A DNA stretch of 7,597 bases from CAYZFD01 sp964477735 (lineage in GTDB: Bacteria > Bacteroidota > Bacteroidia > Flavobacteriales > Flavobacteriaceae): the NCBI GenBank assembly GCA_964477735.1, contig CAYZFD010000061.1, positions 1-7,597 on the forward strand. The letters run 5' to 3'. The translations under genes were made by a program, and so were the position numbers. Below are positions 1-6,586 of the stretch, piece after piece. How positions within the stretch are numbered: position 1 is the stretch's first letter; each line of letters starts with the position of its first letter. The notes beneath the pieces are model-generated. The model made no database searches and was not told the DNA's origin. It saw nothing but the letters and a program-made list of their open reading frames with translations.

Positions 1-1235
1 CAAGTAAAATACTTTCAGAGCATGTTCACGCCATAAACACAGTATGGGTAGCACTTTGTGCCGCCATGATATTCTTTATGGAAGGTGGGTTTGCACTGCT
101 CGAAGCTGGATTTGTACGCAGAAAAAACGCCATGAGTATTATTGCAAAAGTCATCATTGATATCACTTTTGGAGGCATTGCTTTCTATGGGGTTGGTTTT
201 GGAATTGCCTATGGTGCCTCCAATGGTTGGTTTGCATTCGATTGGGGCATTAGTGAAAATGACTTGGGACTTGGTATCAGTGTTTCTAACAAAATGTTTT
301 GGTTCATTCAATTAGGCTTTGCTATAGCCGCCATTTCTATAGTCTCTGGAGCCATCGCCGAAAGAATGAAGTTATGGGCCTATGCTGCTTTGGTGATTGT
401 ATTTTGTGCATTTCTATACCCAATTGTGGCCAACTGGGTTTGGAACCCTAACGGCTGGCTGGCTGTAAAAGGTTTTAACGACTTTGCAGGATCAGCTGCA
501 GTACATGCCATGGGTGGATTCGCTGCCCTGGCCGCTGCCATCGTTTTGGGTCCTCGCTTAGGAAAATACAATCAAGATGGAACTGCCAATTCAATCCCTG
601 GTCACAATTTACCACTTGCTGCCGTAGGTGCTTTTATTTTGTGGTTCGGATGGTTTGGCTTTAATCCAGGCTCATCGCTCGGCGCCGTAGGAAATTGGGA
701 ATTGATCGGAAATGTGGTTGTAAATACTTTCTTGGCCTCTGCCGCTGGTGGTATTTCAACAATGCTATACACTTATTATTCCTACGGAAAAATTGATATC
801 ACAATGGTCATCAACGGGGTGCTTGCTGGTTTAGTAGCCATCACCGCTGGCTGTAACGTGGTGAGTCCAGGTTCGGCCATAATTATAGGTTTCATAGCTG
901 GAGTTTTAGTTGACATCGCTGTTCTATATATAGACAAGCTTAAGGTTGATGATCCTGTTGGAGCTGTTGCCGTACATGGCGTTAATGGACTATTTGGGAC
1001 TATTGCTGTGGGACTATTCGCCTCCGATGGCGGCTTATTAATGGGTGGCGGAACGGATCTACTTGTCACACAACTGATTGGAGTGCTCACAATTGCATTA
1101 TTTTCTTTTTCATTAACTTTCGTGGTGATGAAACTATTAAAAATCACCATAGGAATTAGAATCTCAGAAAAAGACGAAATGGCAGGTATTGACGAAAGTA
1201 CTTTTGGAGTGAATTCCTATAACTTTAATAATTAA
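1..1235 (+). CDS. amt: Ammonium transporter Amt, 5' end truncated by window edge
   Basis: Inner-membrane channel of the Amt/MEP/Rh family that takes up ammonium. The reading frame is open to the left edge: 21 codons precede the ATG at 66, and that ATG lies inside the first visible membrane helix, so it is not the true start, which lies upstream of the window. Numbering from M66, hallmarks are RRKNAMS (18-24), the periplasmic-vestibule WVWNPNGW (124-131), D139 followed by the first pore histidine in VHAMGG (H147), FGWFGFNPGS (194-203), and the second pore histidine in VAVHGVNG (H304). These match the twin-His pore and the conserved Asp of E. coli AmtB. About ten further hydrophobic helices follow, then a cytoplasmic tail starting at GIRISEKDEMAGID (363-376), the region that regulates gating and meets P-II proteins in studied members. 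The P-II gene 18 bp downstream supports this. Family assignment is secure; only the N-terminus is missing. Confidence 0.95.
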   Translation, partial: SKILSEHVHAINTVWVALCAAMIFFMEGGFALLEAGFVRRKNAMSIIAKVIIDITFGGIAFYGVGFGIAYGASNGWFAFDWGISENDLGLGISVSNKMFWFIQLGFAIAAISIVSGAIAERMKLWAYAALVIVFCAFLYPIVANWVWNPNGWLAVKGFNDFAGSAAVHAMGGFAALAAAIVLGPRLGKYNQDGTANSIPGHNLPLAAVGAFILWFGWFGFNPGSSLGAVGNWELIGNVVVNTFLASAAGGISTMLYTYYSYGKIDITMVINGVLAGLVAITAGCNVVSPGSAIIIGFIAGVLVDIAVLYIDKLKVDDPVGAVAVHGVNGLFGTIAVGLFASDGGLLMGGGTDLLVTQLIGVLTIALFSFSLTFVVMKLLKITIGIRISEKDEMAGIDESTFGVNSYNFNN

Positions 1236-1253
1236 TTTTTTATATAAATTATT

Positions 1254-1592
1254 ATGAAAAAAATTGAAGCCATTATTCGAAGATCAAAATTTCAAGAAGT
1301 AAAAGAAGCCTTACATAAAGTTGGGGTGAATTTTTTTAGTTACTGGGATGTAACAGGGATCGGAAACGAAAAAAAGGGCAATGTCTATAGAGGCATCAGC
1401 TATAGCACCTCTGAAATTCAAAGAAGGTATTTATCTATTGTGGTCAATGATGAGTTTGCTCAACCAGCCATCGACGCCATCTTAGAAGCTGCCAAAACAG
1501 ATCAAGTAGGCGACGGAAAAGTATTTGTCTCCAACATTGAGGAAACCTACCGCATTCGAACTGGCGAAAAAGGAGGACAATCTTTAAATTGA
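1254..1592 (+). CDS. glnB: Nitrogen regulatory protein P-II (GlnB/GlnK type)
   Basis: Small cytosolic trimeric signal protein that senses ATP/ADP and 2-oxoglutarate and, when paired with amt, blocks or releases the Amt channel. Its 112 residues equal the E. coli GlnB length. The N-terminus MKKIEAIIRRSKF, the T-loop with VYRGISY (44-50), the B-loop GDGKVFV, and the C-terminal RIRTGEKGG are all family signatures. Y50 aligns with the uridylylated Tyr51 of E. coli GlnB, but the segment before YRG is one residue shorter, and a Glu (E39) sits where enterobacterial proteins have the 2-oxoglutarate-contacting Gln39. The start follows an AT-only 18-bp spacer after amt, with no Shine-Dalgarno sequence, and co-transcription with amt is very likely. 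Whether it is of GlnB or GlnK subtype cannot be told from sequence; position behind amt favours a GlnK-like role. No uridylyltransferase gene is in view. Confidence 0.94.
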   Translation: MKKIEAIIRRSKFQEVKEALHKVGVNFFSYWDVTGIGNEKKGNVYRGISYSTSEIQRRYLSIVVNDEFAQPAIDAILEAAKTDQVGDGKVFVSNIEETYRIRTGEKGGQSLN

Positions 1593-1618
1593 TCTTTCAA
1601 ATATTTAAATACCCTTGA

Positions 1619-1641
1619 TTTTTAATCTTTTAGATTAAGAA
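1619..1641. repeat. AT-rich inverted repeat downstream of the P-II gene
   Basis: TTAATCT (1622-1628) and AGATTAA (1632-1638) form a perfect 7-bp inverted repeat around a TTT loop. It extends outward with one G-U and two A-U pairs to 1619 and 1641. It lies 26 bp after the glnB stop, where the end of the amt-glnB transcript would be expected. No U-run follows on the + strand and the stem is almost all A/T, so it is not a convincing intrinsic terminator. It could be a weak 3' end structure or chance in AT-rich DNA. Confidence 0.3.
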
Positions 1642-1708
1642 CACATCATTTAAATTAGATTTACATTCGAGGCTTAAGGTTATCTTAAAAATCACCAAAA
1701 TTTTAACT

Positions 1709-1746
1709 AAAGACATCAAAGTCCTAAAACGACTTTGCATATCTTT
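1709..1746. repeat. Imperfect dyad overlapping the fbp promoter
   Basis: CAAAGTC (1717-1723) and GACTTTG (1731-1737) are a perfect 7-bp inverted repeat around CTAAAAC. Outside an unpaired CAT/CATA, AAAGA (1709-1713) again pairs with TCTTT (1742-1746). The right arm includes most of the putative -7 box, so the element could be an operator for the fbp promoter. It could instead be the end of the amt-glnB transcript, although no U-run follows it. The symmetry is directly visible; a regulatory role is inferred. Confidence 0.4.
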
Positions 1747-1747
1747 G
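1740..1747 (+). promoter_or_regulatory. Putative Bacteroidota-type -7 promoter element for fbp
   Basis: TATCTTTG matches the TAnnTTTG -7 consensus recognised by the primary sigma factor of Bacteroidota and lies 40 bp before the fbp ATG, implying a leader of roughly 30 nt. No clear TTG/TTTG -33 element is found at the expected distance upstream (around 1715-1722), so promoter strength may be low or activator-dependent. The right arm of the promoter dyad overlaps it. The remainder of the gap between the P-II gene and fbp shows no open reading frame or RNA gene that I can recognise. Confidence 0.55.
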
Positions 1748-1787
1748 AAGTAAATCATTCGTTGAAATATAACAACTCATCTCTACC

Positions 1788-2789
1788 ATGGAACCCAAAA
1801 AAACACTTGGTGAATTCATTATTGAAAATCAAAATCAATTTAAATTCTCAACAGGTGAACTTTCAAGACTTCTAAACTCCATACGATTGGCAGCCAAAAT
1901 GGTTAACCACGAGGTGAACAAAGCTGGATTGGTGGACATTATTGGAAGCAATAACACCGAAAACAAAGGTGGAGAAGCGCAACAAAAACTCGACGTTTAT
2001 GCAAACGAAATATTTAAAAAAGCACTGACAAACAGGGATATTATTTGTGGTATTGCTTCCGAAGAGGAAGAAAGTTTTGTGAAAATTGAAAATCAAAACA
2101 GTAGCAACAAAAATTATATCGTGCTCATAGATCCTCTCGATGGGTCTTCGAATATTGATGTTAACGTATCAGTTGGAACTATTTTTTCTATTTACAGAAG
2201 AGTTTCTCCAAATGATGATGTGGTGAAAGTGGAAGATTTTTTACAAAAAGGCATCCACCAAGTGGCTGCTGGTTATATTCTTTATGGCACATCGACCATG
2301 TTGGTTTATACTACTGGACATGGTGTGAATGGTTTCACACTCAATCCAGCACTTGGCACCTTCTATTTGTCTCATCCAAATATGACTTTTCCGAAAAAGG
2401 GATTTATTTATTCAATTAACGAAGGAAATTACACTCATTTTCCAGACGGTATTAAAAAATACATCAAATATTGTCAAGAAATTGAGGACGATAGGCCCTA
2501 CACCTCTCGCTACATTGGCTCATTAGTATCTGATTTTCATAGAAATTTAATCAAAGGCGGGGTATATCTCTACCCCCCTACTAAACAAAACCCAAAGGGA
2601 AAACTCAGGCTTTTATATGAGTGTAATCCCATAGCCTTTTTAGCAGAACAAGCCGAAGGCGCAGCCTCTAATGGATTTCAGAGAATCTTAGCATTAACCC
2701 CCAACGACCTTCACGGTCGTGTGCCTTTTTACTGTGGCCCAAAAGAAATGGTGAAAACCATTGAAAGGTTTTTAGCATCATCAAAATAA
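1788..2789 (+). CDS. fbp: Fructose-1,6-bisphosphatase, class I
   Basis: Cytosolic gluconeogenic enzyme that hydrolyses fructose-1,6-bisphosphate to fructose-6-phosphate and phosphate using Mg2+. The 333 residues are close to E. coli Fbp length. The metal-binding set is complete: acidic SEEEE (91-95), the signature DPLDGSSNID (115-124, with D115, D118, D124), and E290 in LAEQAEGA. Substrate-site segments are present: N211, RYIGSLVSDFH (241-251) and GKLRLLYE (271-278). STGE (21-24) matches the Thr-Gly-Glu of the AMP-inhibition site of the mammalian enzyme, and Y110 matches its Tyr113, but Asn109 replaces the Lys112 partner, so allosteric AMP control may be altered. The ATG is preceded by an A/T-rich leader without Shine-Dalgarno and by a -7 box 40 bp upstream, so the gene is probably its own transcription unit. 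It converges with the minus-strand operon, 4 bp apart. Identification is secure. Confidence 0.96.
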   Translation: MEPKKTLGEFIIENQNQFKFSTGELSRLLNSIRLAAKMVNHEVNKAGLVDIIGSNNTENKGGEAQQKLDVYANEIFKKALTNRDIICGIASEEEESFVKIENQNSSNKNYIVLIDPLDGSSNIDVNVSVGTIFSIYRRVSPNDDVVKVEDFLQKGIHQVAAGYILYGTSTMLVYTTGHGVNGFTLNPALGTFYLSHPNMTFPKKGFIYSINEGNYTHFPDGIKKYIKYCQEIEDDRPYTSRYIGSLVSDFHRNLIKGGVYLYPPTKQNPKGKLRLLYECNPIAFLAEQAEGAASNGFQRILALTPNDLHGRVPFYCGPKEMVKTIERFLASSK

Positions 2790-2793
2790 AAGA

Positions 2794-3264
2794 TTAGAAA
2801 TAATGTCGCTTAAAGGCTTCAATGGCTGCATAGTCTGAAAGCCCTAGTTTTCGATACCTCAAAGCAGTGTCGCGGTTTCTATCTTCAGCTCTTACCCAAA
2901 ATTCTCTAGGGTCATCCCCCTGAAACATAACGCCATCTTTTTGGGTTTGATGATAAAAAATTGCTTTTCGTTTGCGCATAACTTGGTCGGGGCTCATGGG
3001 CACCGCCATATCAATTTCGTGTGGCTCAAACTCATGCCAAGCACCTCTATACAACCAAACCCAACAATCCTTAACGAAAGAATCTTTTTTAATTTGACTT
3101 AGTGATTCAAACAAAGCTTCTAAACAAACCCTATGAGTGCCATGGGGATCTGCCAAATCTCCTGCAGCAAATATTTGGTGGGGCCTCACCCATCGAATTA
3201 ACTGATTCATTCGATCAAAATCGATTTGTGATAGGGGGGGCTTTCTTGATATTGCCAGTTTCAT
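2794..3264 (-). CDS. nagB: C-terminal part of the NagB/PIG-L fusion, separated by a frameshift
   Basis: This frame holds the end of the deacetylase domain that begins in the neighbouring frame (3215-4726), not an independent gene. From L11 onward it reads as the natural continuation: WVRPHQIF, GDLADPHGTHRVC (35-47), YRGAWHEFE, AEDRNRDTA. The first ten residues before PLSQ are out-of-frame translation of the upstream coding sequence, and the ATG at 3264 has no translation signal. H44 in HGTH matches the third zinc ligand of PIG-L/LmbE deacetylases (second His of the HPDH-type motif). Dropping one C in the C7 run restores a single 643-residue product spanning 2794-4726, in which this His is residue 531. 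No further stop or shift occurs in 146 codons, so decay is absent or very recent. Expressed alone, this fragment would probably be inactive. Confidence 0.85.
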   Translation of the reverse strand: MKLAISRKPPLSQIDFDRMNQLIRWVRPHQIFAAGDLADPHGTHRVCLEALFESLSQIKKDSFVKDCWVWLYRGAWHEFEPHEIDMAVPMSPDQVMRKRKAIFYHQTQKDGVMFQGDDPREFWVRAEDRNRDTALRYRKLGLSDYAAIEAFKRHYF

Positions 3265-4726
3265 AGAATGGCAACTGTAAGAAATGCACCTGACTATCAG
3301 GCAAGCCCAAAAATCGAGTGGCTCCCAAAGATTCTTTTTGACGGATAAGTGCTTTTAACTTTCGTACTTCATCAGAATCGGGCATGTTTTCTTTGGCTTG
3401 CTCCATTTCCGTTTTTATCAAACGTAGTTTTTTAGCCGATTCTGTGTCGGCCAGCTCAAAAGCTACTTCTAAAAATTTTAGGGCGTCCTCATTTGATACA
3501 GCAATGTTTCCCGAAGTCTGATAGGCCACATGCACTTCATGTCCCTGTGAAATTAGCCGATCGAGGGTTCCACCCATCGAAATCACATCGTCATCGGGAT
3601 GCGGGCTAAATACAATCACACGCTTTGCTCGAGGGCGTTCTCTTTCTGGTCGGCGTGTATCATCGGCGTCGGGCTTTCCGCCTGGCCAGCCTGTTATGGT
3701 GTGCTGAAGTTTGTTAAAAACCTCAATATTGAGGTCATAAACCGATTGTTCATCAAGCAAATCGGCCATTCCATGCTCATTATAATCGGCTTGAGTGAGT
3801 TTTAAAACCGACTTTTGAGTTTTTTCACACAACCAAACCACAGCTTGATGTTTTAGTTTTTTGTTCCAGTCACAACTGCCCACCAACCAAGGTGTTTTCA
3901 TTCTCGTCAATGCCGAAGCGGCCTCTAAATCTAAAACTACGGTGGTGTTTTTGTGCTGTTGAAGGTAGGAAGCAGGCACTTGTGCCGTAAAATCTCCTTC
4001 AATGGCTTCCTTAATAATACCGCTTTTGTTTTGCCCCCAAGCCAACATCACAATTCGTCTGGCTTTTCGCACTGTTCTGACGCCCATAGTAATGGCTTGT
4101 CGTGGAACATTTTCGATGCCTAAAAAAGATGCAGAGGCGTCGAAACGTGTGAGATGATCAAGCGTTACCATGCGTGTGGAAGAATTGAAATGTGATCCTG
4201 GTTCGTTGAAGCCAATATGACCCGTTCTTCCAATACCCAAAAGTTGAAAATCAATACCCCCTGCATCTTTTATTTTCTGCTCATATTCGATGCAATATTC
4301 CCTAACTTTTTTAGGCAATATTTGACCATTTGGAATGTGTATATTTTCCTTTTTAATATCCACCAAATCAAAGAGGTGTTGGTGCATAAAATAATGATAA
4401 CTATGAATACTTTCCCTAGACATGGGAAGGTACTCATCTAAATTAAAACTGATGACGTTTTTAAAGCTTAAACCCTCTTCGTTATGCAACCGAACGAGCT
4501 CCTTATAAACCGAAATTGGTGAAGAGCCTGTGGCCAGGCCCAACACGCAAATTTCATTTTTTTCTTGCTTTAGTCTTATGAGTGCTGCAATTTCTTGAGC
4601 AACCACCACCGACGCCTTGGCTGCAGATTCGAAAATAACATTGTGTAATCTTTCAAATCTGGTTTCTTCGAAAGTACCAGAGGGATTGTAGCTAATTTGT
4701 GAAGGATTTGTTACTAATGTTTTCAT
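3215..4726 (-). CDS. nagB: Glucosamine-6-phosphate deaminase fused to PIG-L deacetylase, N-terminal part (frameshifted)
   Basis: Cytosolic enzyme expected to convert glucosamine-6-phosphate to fructose-6-phosphate and ammonia. Residues about 30-275 are a NagB/6-phosphogluconolactonase-type domain: phosphate-binding LGLATGSSP (62-70), FNLDEYLP (94-101; D97 equals the catalytic Asp72 of E. coli NagB), and GIGRTGHIGFNEPGS (164-178). In that last motif H170 and E175 are kept, but Thr168 stands where E. coli has catalytic Asp141. A linker with HTITGWPGGKPDADD (342-356) leads to a PIG-L/LmbE zinc deacetylase domain starting at SPHPDDDVISMGGT (374-387), supplying the first His (H376) and the Asp ligand (D379 by alignment). 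After K495-A-P497 the frame runs through a C7 tract into PITNRF and a premature stop. The rest of the domain continues in the overlapping frame at 2794-3264. The ATG at 4726 follows the symporter stop by 15 bp, so this is the last gene of the operon. Known Bacteroidota relatives, from memory, are single proteins of about 640-660 residues. Confidence 0.88.
   Translation of the reverse strand: MKTLVTNPSQISYNPSGTFEETRFERLHNVIFESAAKASVVVAQEIAALIRLKQEKNEICVLGLATGSSPISVYKELVRLHNEEGLSFKNVISFNLDEYLPMSRESIHSYHYFMHQHLFDLVDIKKENIHIPNGQILPKKVREYCIEYEQKIKDAGGIDFQLLGIGRTGHIGFNEPGSHFNSSTRMVTLDHLTRFDASASFLGIENVPRQAITMGVRTVRKARRIVMLAWGQNKSGIIKEAIEGDFTAQVPASYLQQHKNTTVVLDLEAASALTRMKTPWLVGSCDWNKKLKHQAVVWLCEKTQKSVLKLTQADYNEHGMADLLDEQSVYDLNIEVFNKLQHTITGWPGGKPDADDTRRPERERPRAKRVIVFSPHPDDDVISMGGTLDRLISQGHEVHVAYQTSGNIAVSNEDALKFLEVAFELADTESAKKLRLIKTEMEQAKENMPDSDEVRKLKALIRQKESLGATRFLGLPDSQVHFLQLPFYETGNIKKAPPITNRF
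3234..3240 (-). other. C7 homopolymer at the frame break of the NagB/PIG-L gene
   Basis: On the coding strand the gene reads AAG AAA GCC CCC CCT ATC and soon stops. With six C it reads GCC CCC CTA TCA CAA and continues into the rest of the deacetylase domain. The same product would result from a +1 slip of the prolyl-tRNA on CCC-C. The run is the only homopolymer in the 50-bp overlap of the two frames and is the obvious site of the indel. Sequencing or assembly error, true mutation and frameshifting cannot be separated from one sequence. Confidence 0.85.
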
Positions 4727-4741
4727 AATAAGAATTGAGGA

Positions 4742-6586
4742 TTAAGAAATGGATTTCAATTTTTTCCAATAGAATTTTAAACAAACACTCGATACTAAGG
4801 CCAAAACAATCATGATCAGCGCAGCTTTAACTTGACCGTAGATAAGATATCCAGTGGCAAAAAGAATCGCGTAAATCGCCACACTAGCTGACAACATACA
4901 GGCAATTCCGTGAGGCATATACCAGGGCTTGTTTTGACTTTCTAAATTTGACAATTCCTGATTTGCTCTAATTTTACGCCACCCCGGACCGCCTGGGTTT
5001 GTTTTTTTGTAAAAAGAAATCAGCTTGGAGGATTTGTCTGGCGGGGTTAAAAAAGTAACAGTAAGCCAAATAACAGTGGTGATCAAAACAACAGCAGGAA
5101 ACTGCCAATAGCCTTCAAAAATTCCTGCTTCCCCAAATAAGCTTGGACCTAAAGAGGTTTGGGTGAAAAGAATTGAGATGACCCCTGATGCAAGCATAGC
5201 CGAGATTTCACTCCAGGCATTGATGCGCCACCAAAACCACCTAAGAATAAACAACAAACCGGTGCCAGCACCAAACATGATGATAAAGTCAAAAAGTTGA
5301 AGTGCATTGGTCAGCAAAAGCGCAATGCCAGAACTCAGGATCATCAACAAAACTGTGGACCAACGTCCAACTCGAACCAATTCTTTCTCGGAAGCTTGGG
5401 GATTAATTTGTTGCTTATAGAAATCATTCACCAAATAGGACGATCCCCAATTGAGATGCGTTGAGATGGTTGACATATAGGCTGCAACCAGAGAGGTTAA
5501 AACTACGCCCAGCAAACCCGAAGGCAACAATGTCATCATGGCCGAATAGGCCAAATCTTGCCCAAGTTTGTCTTCAGTAATGGCTGGAAAGGCCACTTGA
5601 ATGCTTTCCAAATCGGGAAAAACAACCAAAGACGCCAAAGCCACTAAAATCCAAGGCCATGGACGTAGGGCATAATGCATGATGTTAAAGAAAAAGGTTG
5701 CCCCAATAGCGTGGTTCTCATTTTTGGCTGCGAGCATTCGTTGCGCAATATAGCCCCCACCACCAGGTTCAGCACCTGGATACCAAACGCTCCACCACTG
5801 CACGGCAAGGGGAATAACAAACAGCATCACCAGCACCTCTTTGTTGTCGAAGCTTGGCACAAAAGCTAATTTTTCGGAAACTATAGGGTTGTTGAGCAAG
5901 GCTTCTAGCCCTCCGACGCTCTCATGATTCACCAAAAATATAGCAGCACCAATTGAACCAGCCATGGCTAAGAAAAACAGTAAAAAATCTGTGTAAACAA
6001 CACCTCGAAAACCGCCTATCGCACTAAAAATAACAGTAATTAAACCCGCCGCACCTATGGTTTCAAAGGGGCTTAGTCCCAACATGACCTGCCCAATTTT
6101 GATGGCCGCCAAAGTTACCCCTGCCATGGCCAAAACATTGAAAAACAGACCCAAATAAACGGCGCGAAATCGACGAAGAAAAACAGCGGCTTTTCCGCTG
6201 TAACGCAATTCATAAAATTCAATATCGGTACTCACTTCGGATTTGCGCCACAATTTGGCATAAACAAAAACCGTTAAAAGACCGGTAAGCAAAAAAGCCC
6301 ACCAAACCCAATTGCCTGCTACACCACTGGTACGCACAATATCAGTAACCAAATTGGGAGTGTCAGTAGAAAAGGTTGTGGCCACCATGGAGAGGCCTAA
6401 AAGCCACCAAGGCATGGATCGAGCCGATAAAAAATATTCAGCTGTGTTTTTTCCTGATTTTTTAGAAACGATAATGCCTATGGCGAGGGTGAGGGTAAAA
6501 AAACCTATTAAAATGGCATAGTCTAATTCAGATAACGAAATCGTTGTGGAAATGGTATTAATCATCATAGTGCTGAGGGTTTTCAT
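4742..6586 (-). CDS. Sodium:solute symporter (SSS family)
   Basis: Inner-membrane Na+-coupled uptake carrier of the SSS/SGLT family (LeuT fold). At 614 residues with about 14-15 hydrophobic segments it has family-typical size. Signatures: NTAEYFLSARSMPWWLLGLSMVAT (in 47-70), followed by TFSTDTP (71-77) of the first core helix, IGGFRGVVYTDF (190-201), and LVAAYMSTISTHLNWGSS (366-383). The last of these carries the small/hydroxyl residues (A369, S372, T373) that form the Na2 site in vSGLT-type carriers. A soluble stretch (516-556, with FYKKTNPGGPGW) precedes two final helices. The substrate cannot be read from sequence. Its place between a sugar-nucleotide transferase and a NagB-type deaminase suggests a sugar or amino sugar. 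The chosen ATG overlaps the upstream gene by 29 bp; M7 (6568) or M8 (6565) would shorten the overlap and are equally possible. Its stop lies 15 bp before the nagB ATG. Confidence 0.9.
   Translation of the reverse strand: MKTLSTMMINTISTTISLSELDYAILIGFFTLTLAIGIIVSKKSGKNTAEYFLSARSMPWWLLGLSMVATTFSTDTPNLVTDIVRTSGVAGNWVWWAFLLTGLLTVFVYAKLWRKSEVSTDIEFYELRYSGKAAVFLRRFRAVYLGLFFNVLAMAGVTLAAIKIGQVMLGLSPFETIGAAGLITVIFSAIGGFRGVVYTDFLLFFLAMAGSIGAAIFLVNHESVGGLEALLNNPIVSEKLAFVPSFDNKEVLVMLFVIPLAVQWWSVWYPGAEPGGGGYIAQRMLAAKNENHAIGATFFFNIMHYALRPWPWILVALASLVVFPDLESIQVAFPAITEDKLGQDLAYSAMMTLLPSGLLGVVLTSLVAAYMSTISTHLNWGSSYLVNDFYKQQINPQASEKELVRVGRWSTVLLMILSSGIALLLTNALQLFDFIIMFGAGTGLLFILRWFWWRINAWSEISAMLASGVISILFTQTSLGPSLFGEAGIFEGYWQFPAVVLITTVIWLTVTFLTPPDKSSKLISFYKKTNPGGPGWRKIRANQELSNLESQNKPWYMPHGIACMLSASVAIYAILFATGYLIYGQVKAALIMIVLALVSSVCLKFYWKKLKSIS

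Noticed and set aside
66..68. ATG at 66 as the true start of amt
   Set aside because: The frame is open upstream to the edge and the preceding residues (INTVWVALCAA) are the natural first part of the first helix.
15..311. Minus-strand open frame opposite the amt start
   Set aside because: It lies fully antisense to the strongly conserved Amt helices, has a low-complexity, biologically implausible composition and no leader; it is a shadow frame.
782..1150. 122-codon minus-strand open frame inside amt
   Set aside because: It is Thr/Ser/Pro-rich, as expected from the reverse complement of a membrane-protein gene, with no recognisable domain.
1593..1787. Small RNA or riboswitch in the gap before fbp
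   Set aside because: Apart from two short dyads and the -7 box, there is no extended conserved-looking structure or GC-rich helix set to support an RNA gene.
2571..2578. C6 run in fbp as a second possible frameshift
   Set aside because: The reading frame is continuous through YLYPPTKQNPKGK, which is the expected conserved sequence, so no indel is present.
4730..4745. Separate promoter between symporter and nagB
   Set aside because: The 15-bp spacer is too short and has no TAnnTTTG box; the gene is better explained as part of the operon.
5001..5070. C-terminal loop and extra helices of the symporter as an unusual fusion
   Set aside because: A loop with a GPGW-like motif followed by terminal helices is common in this group of SSS carriers, so it is not treated as novel.
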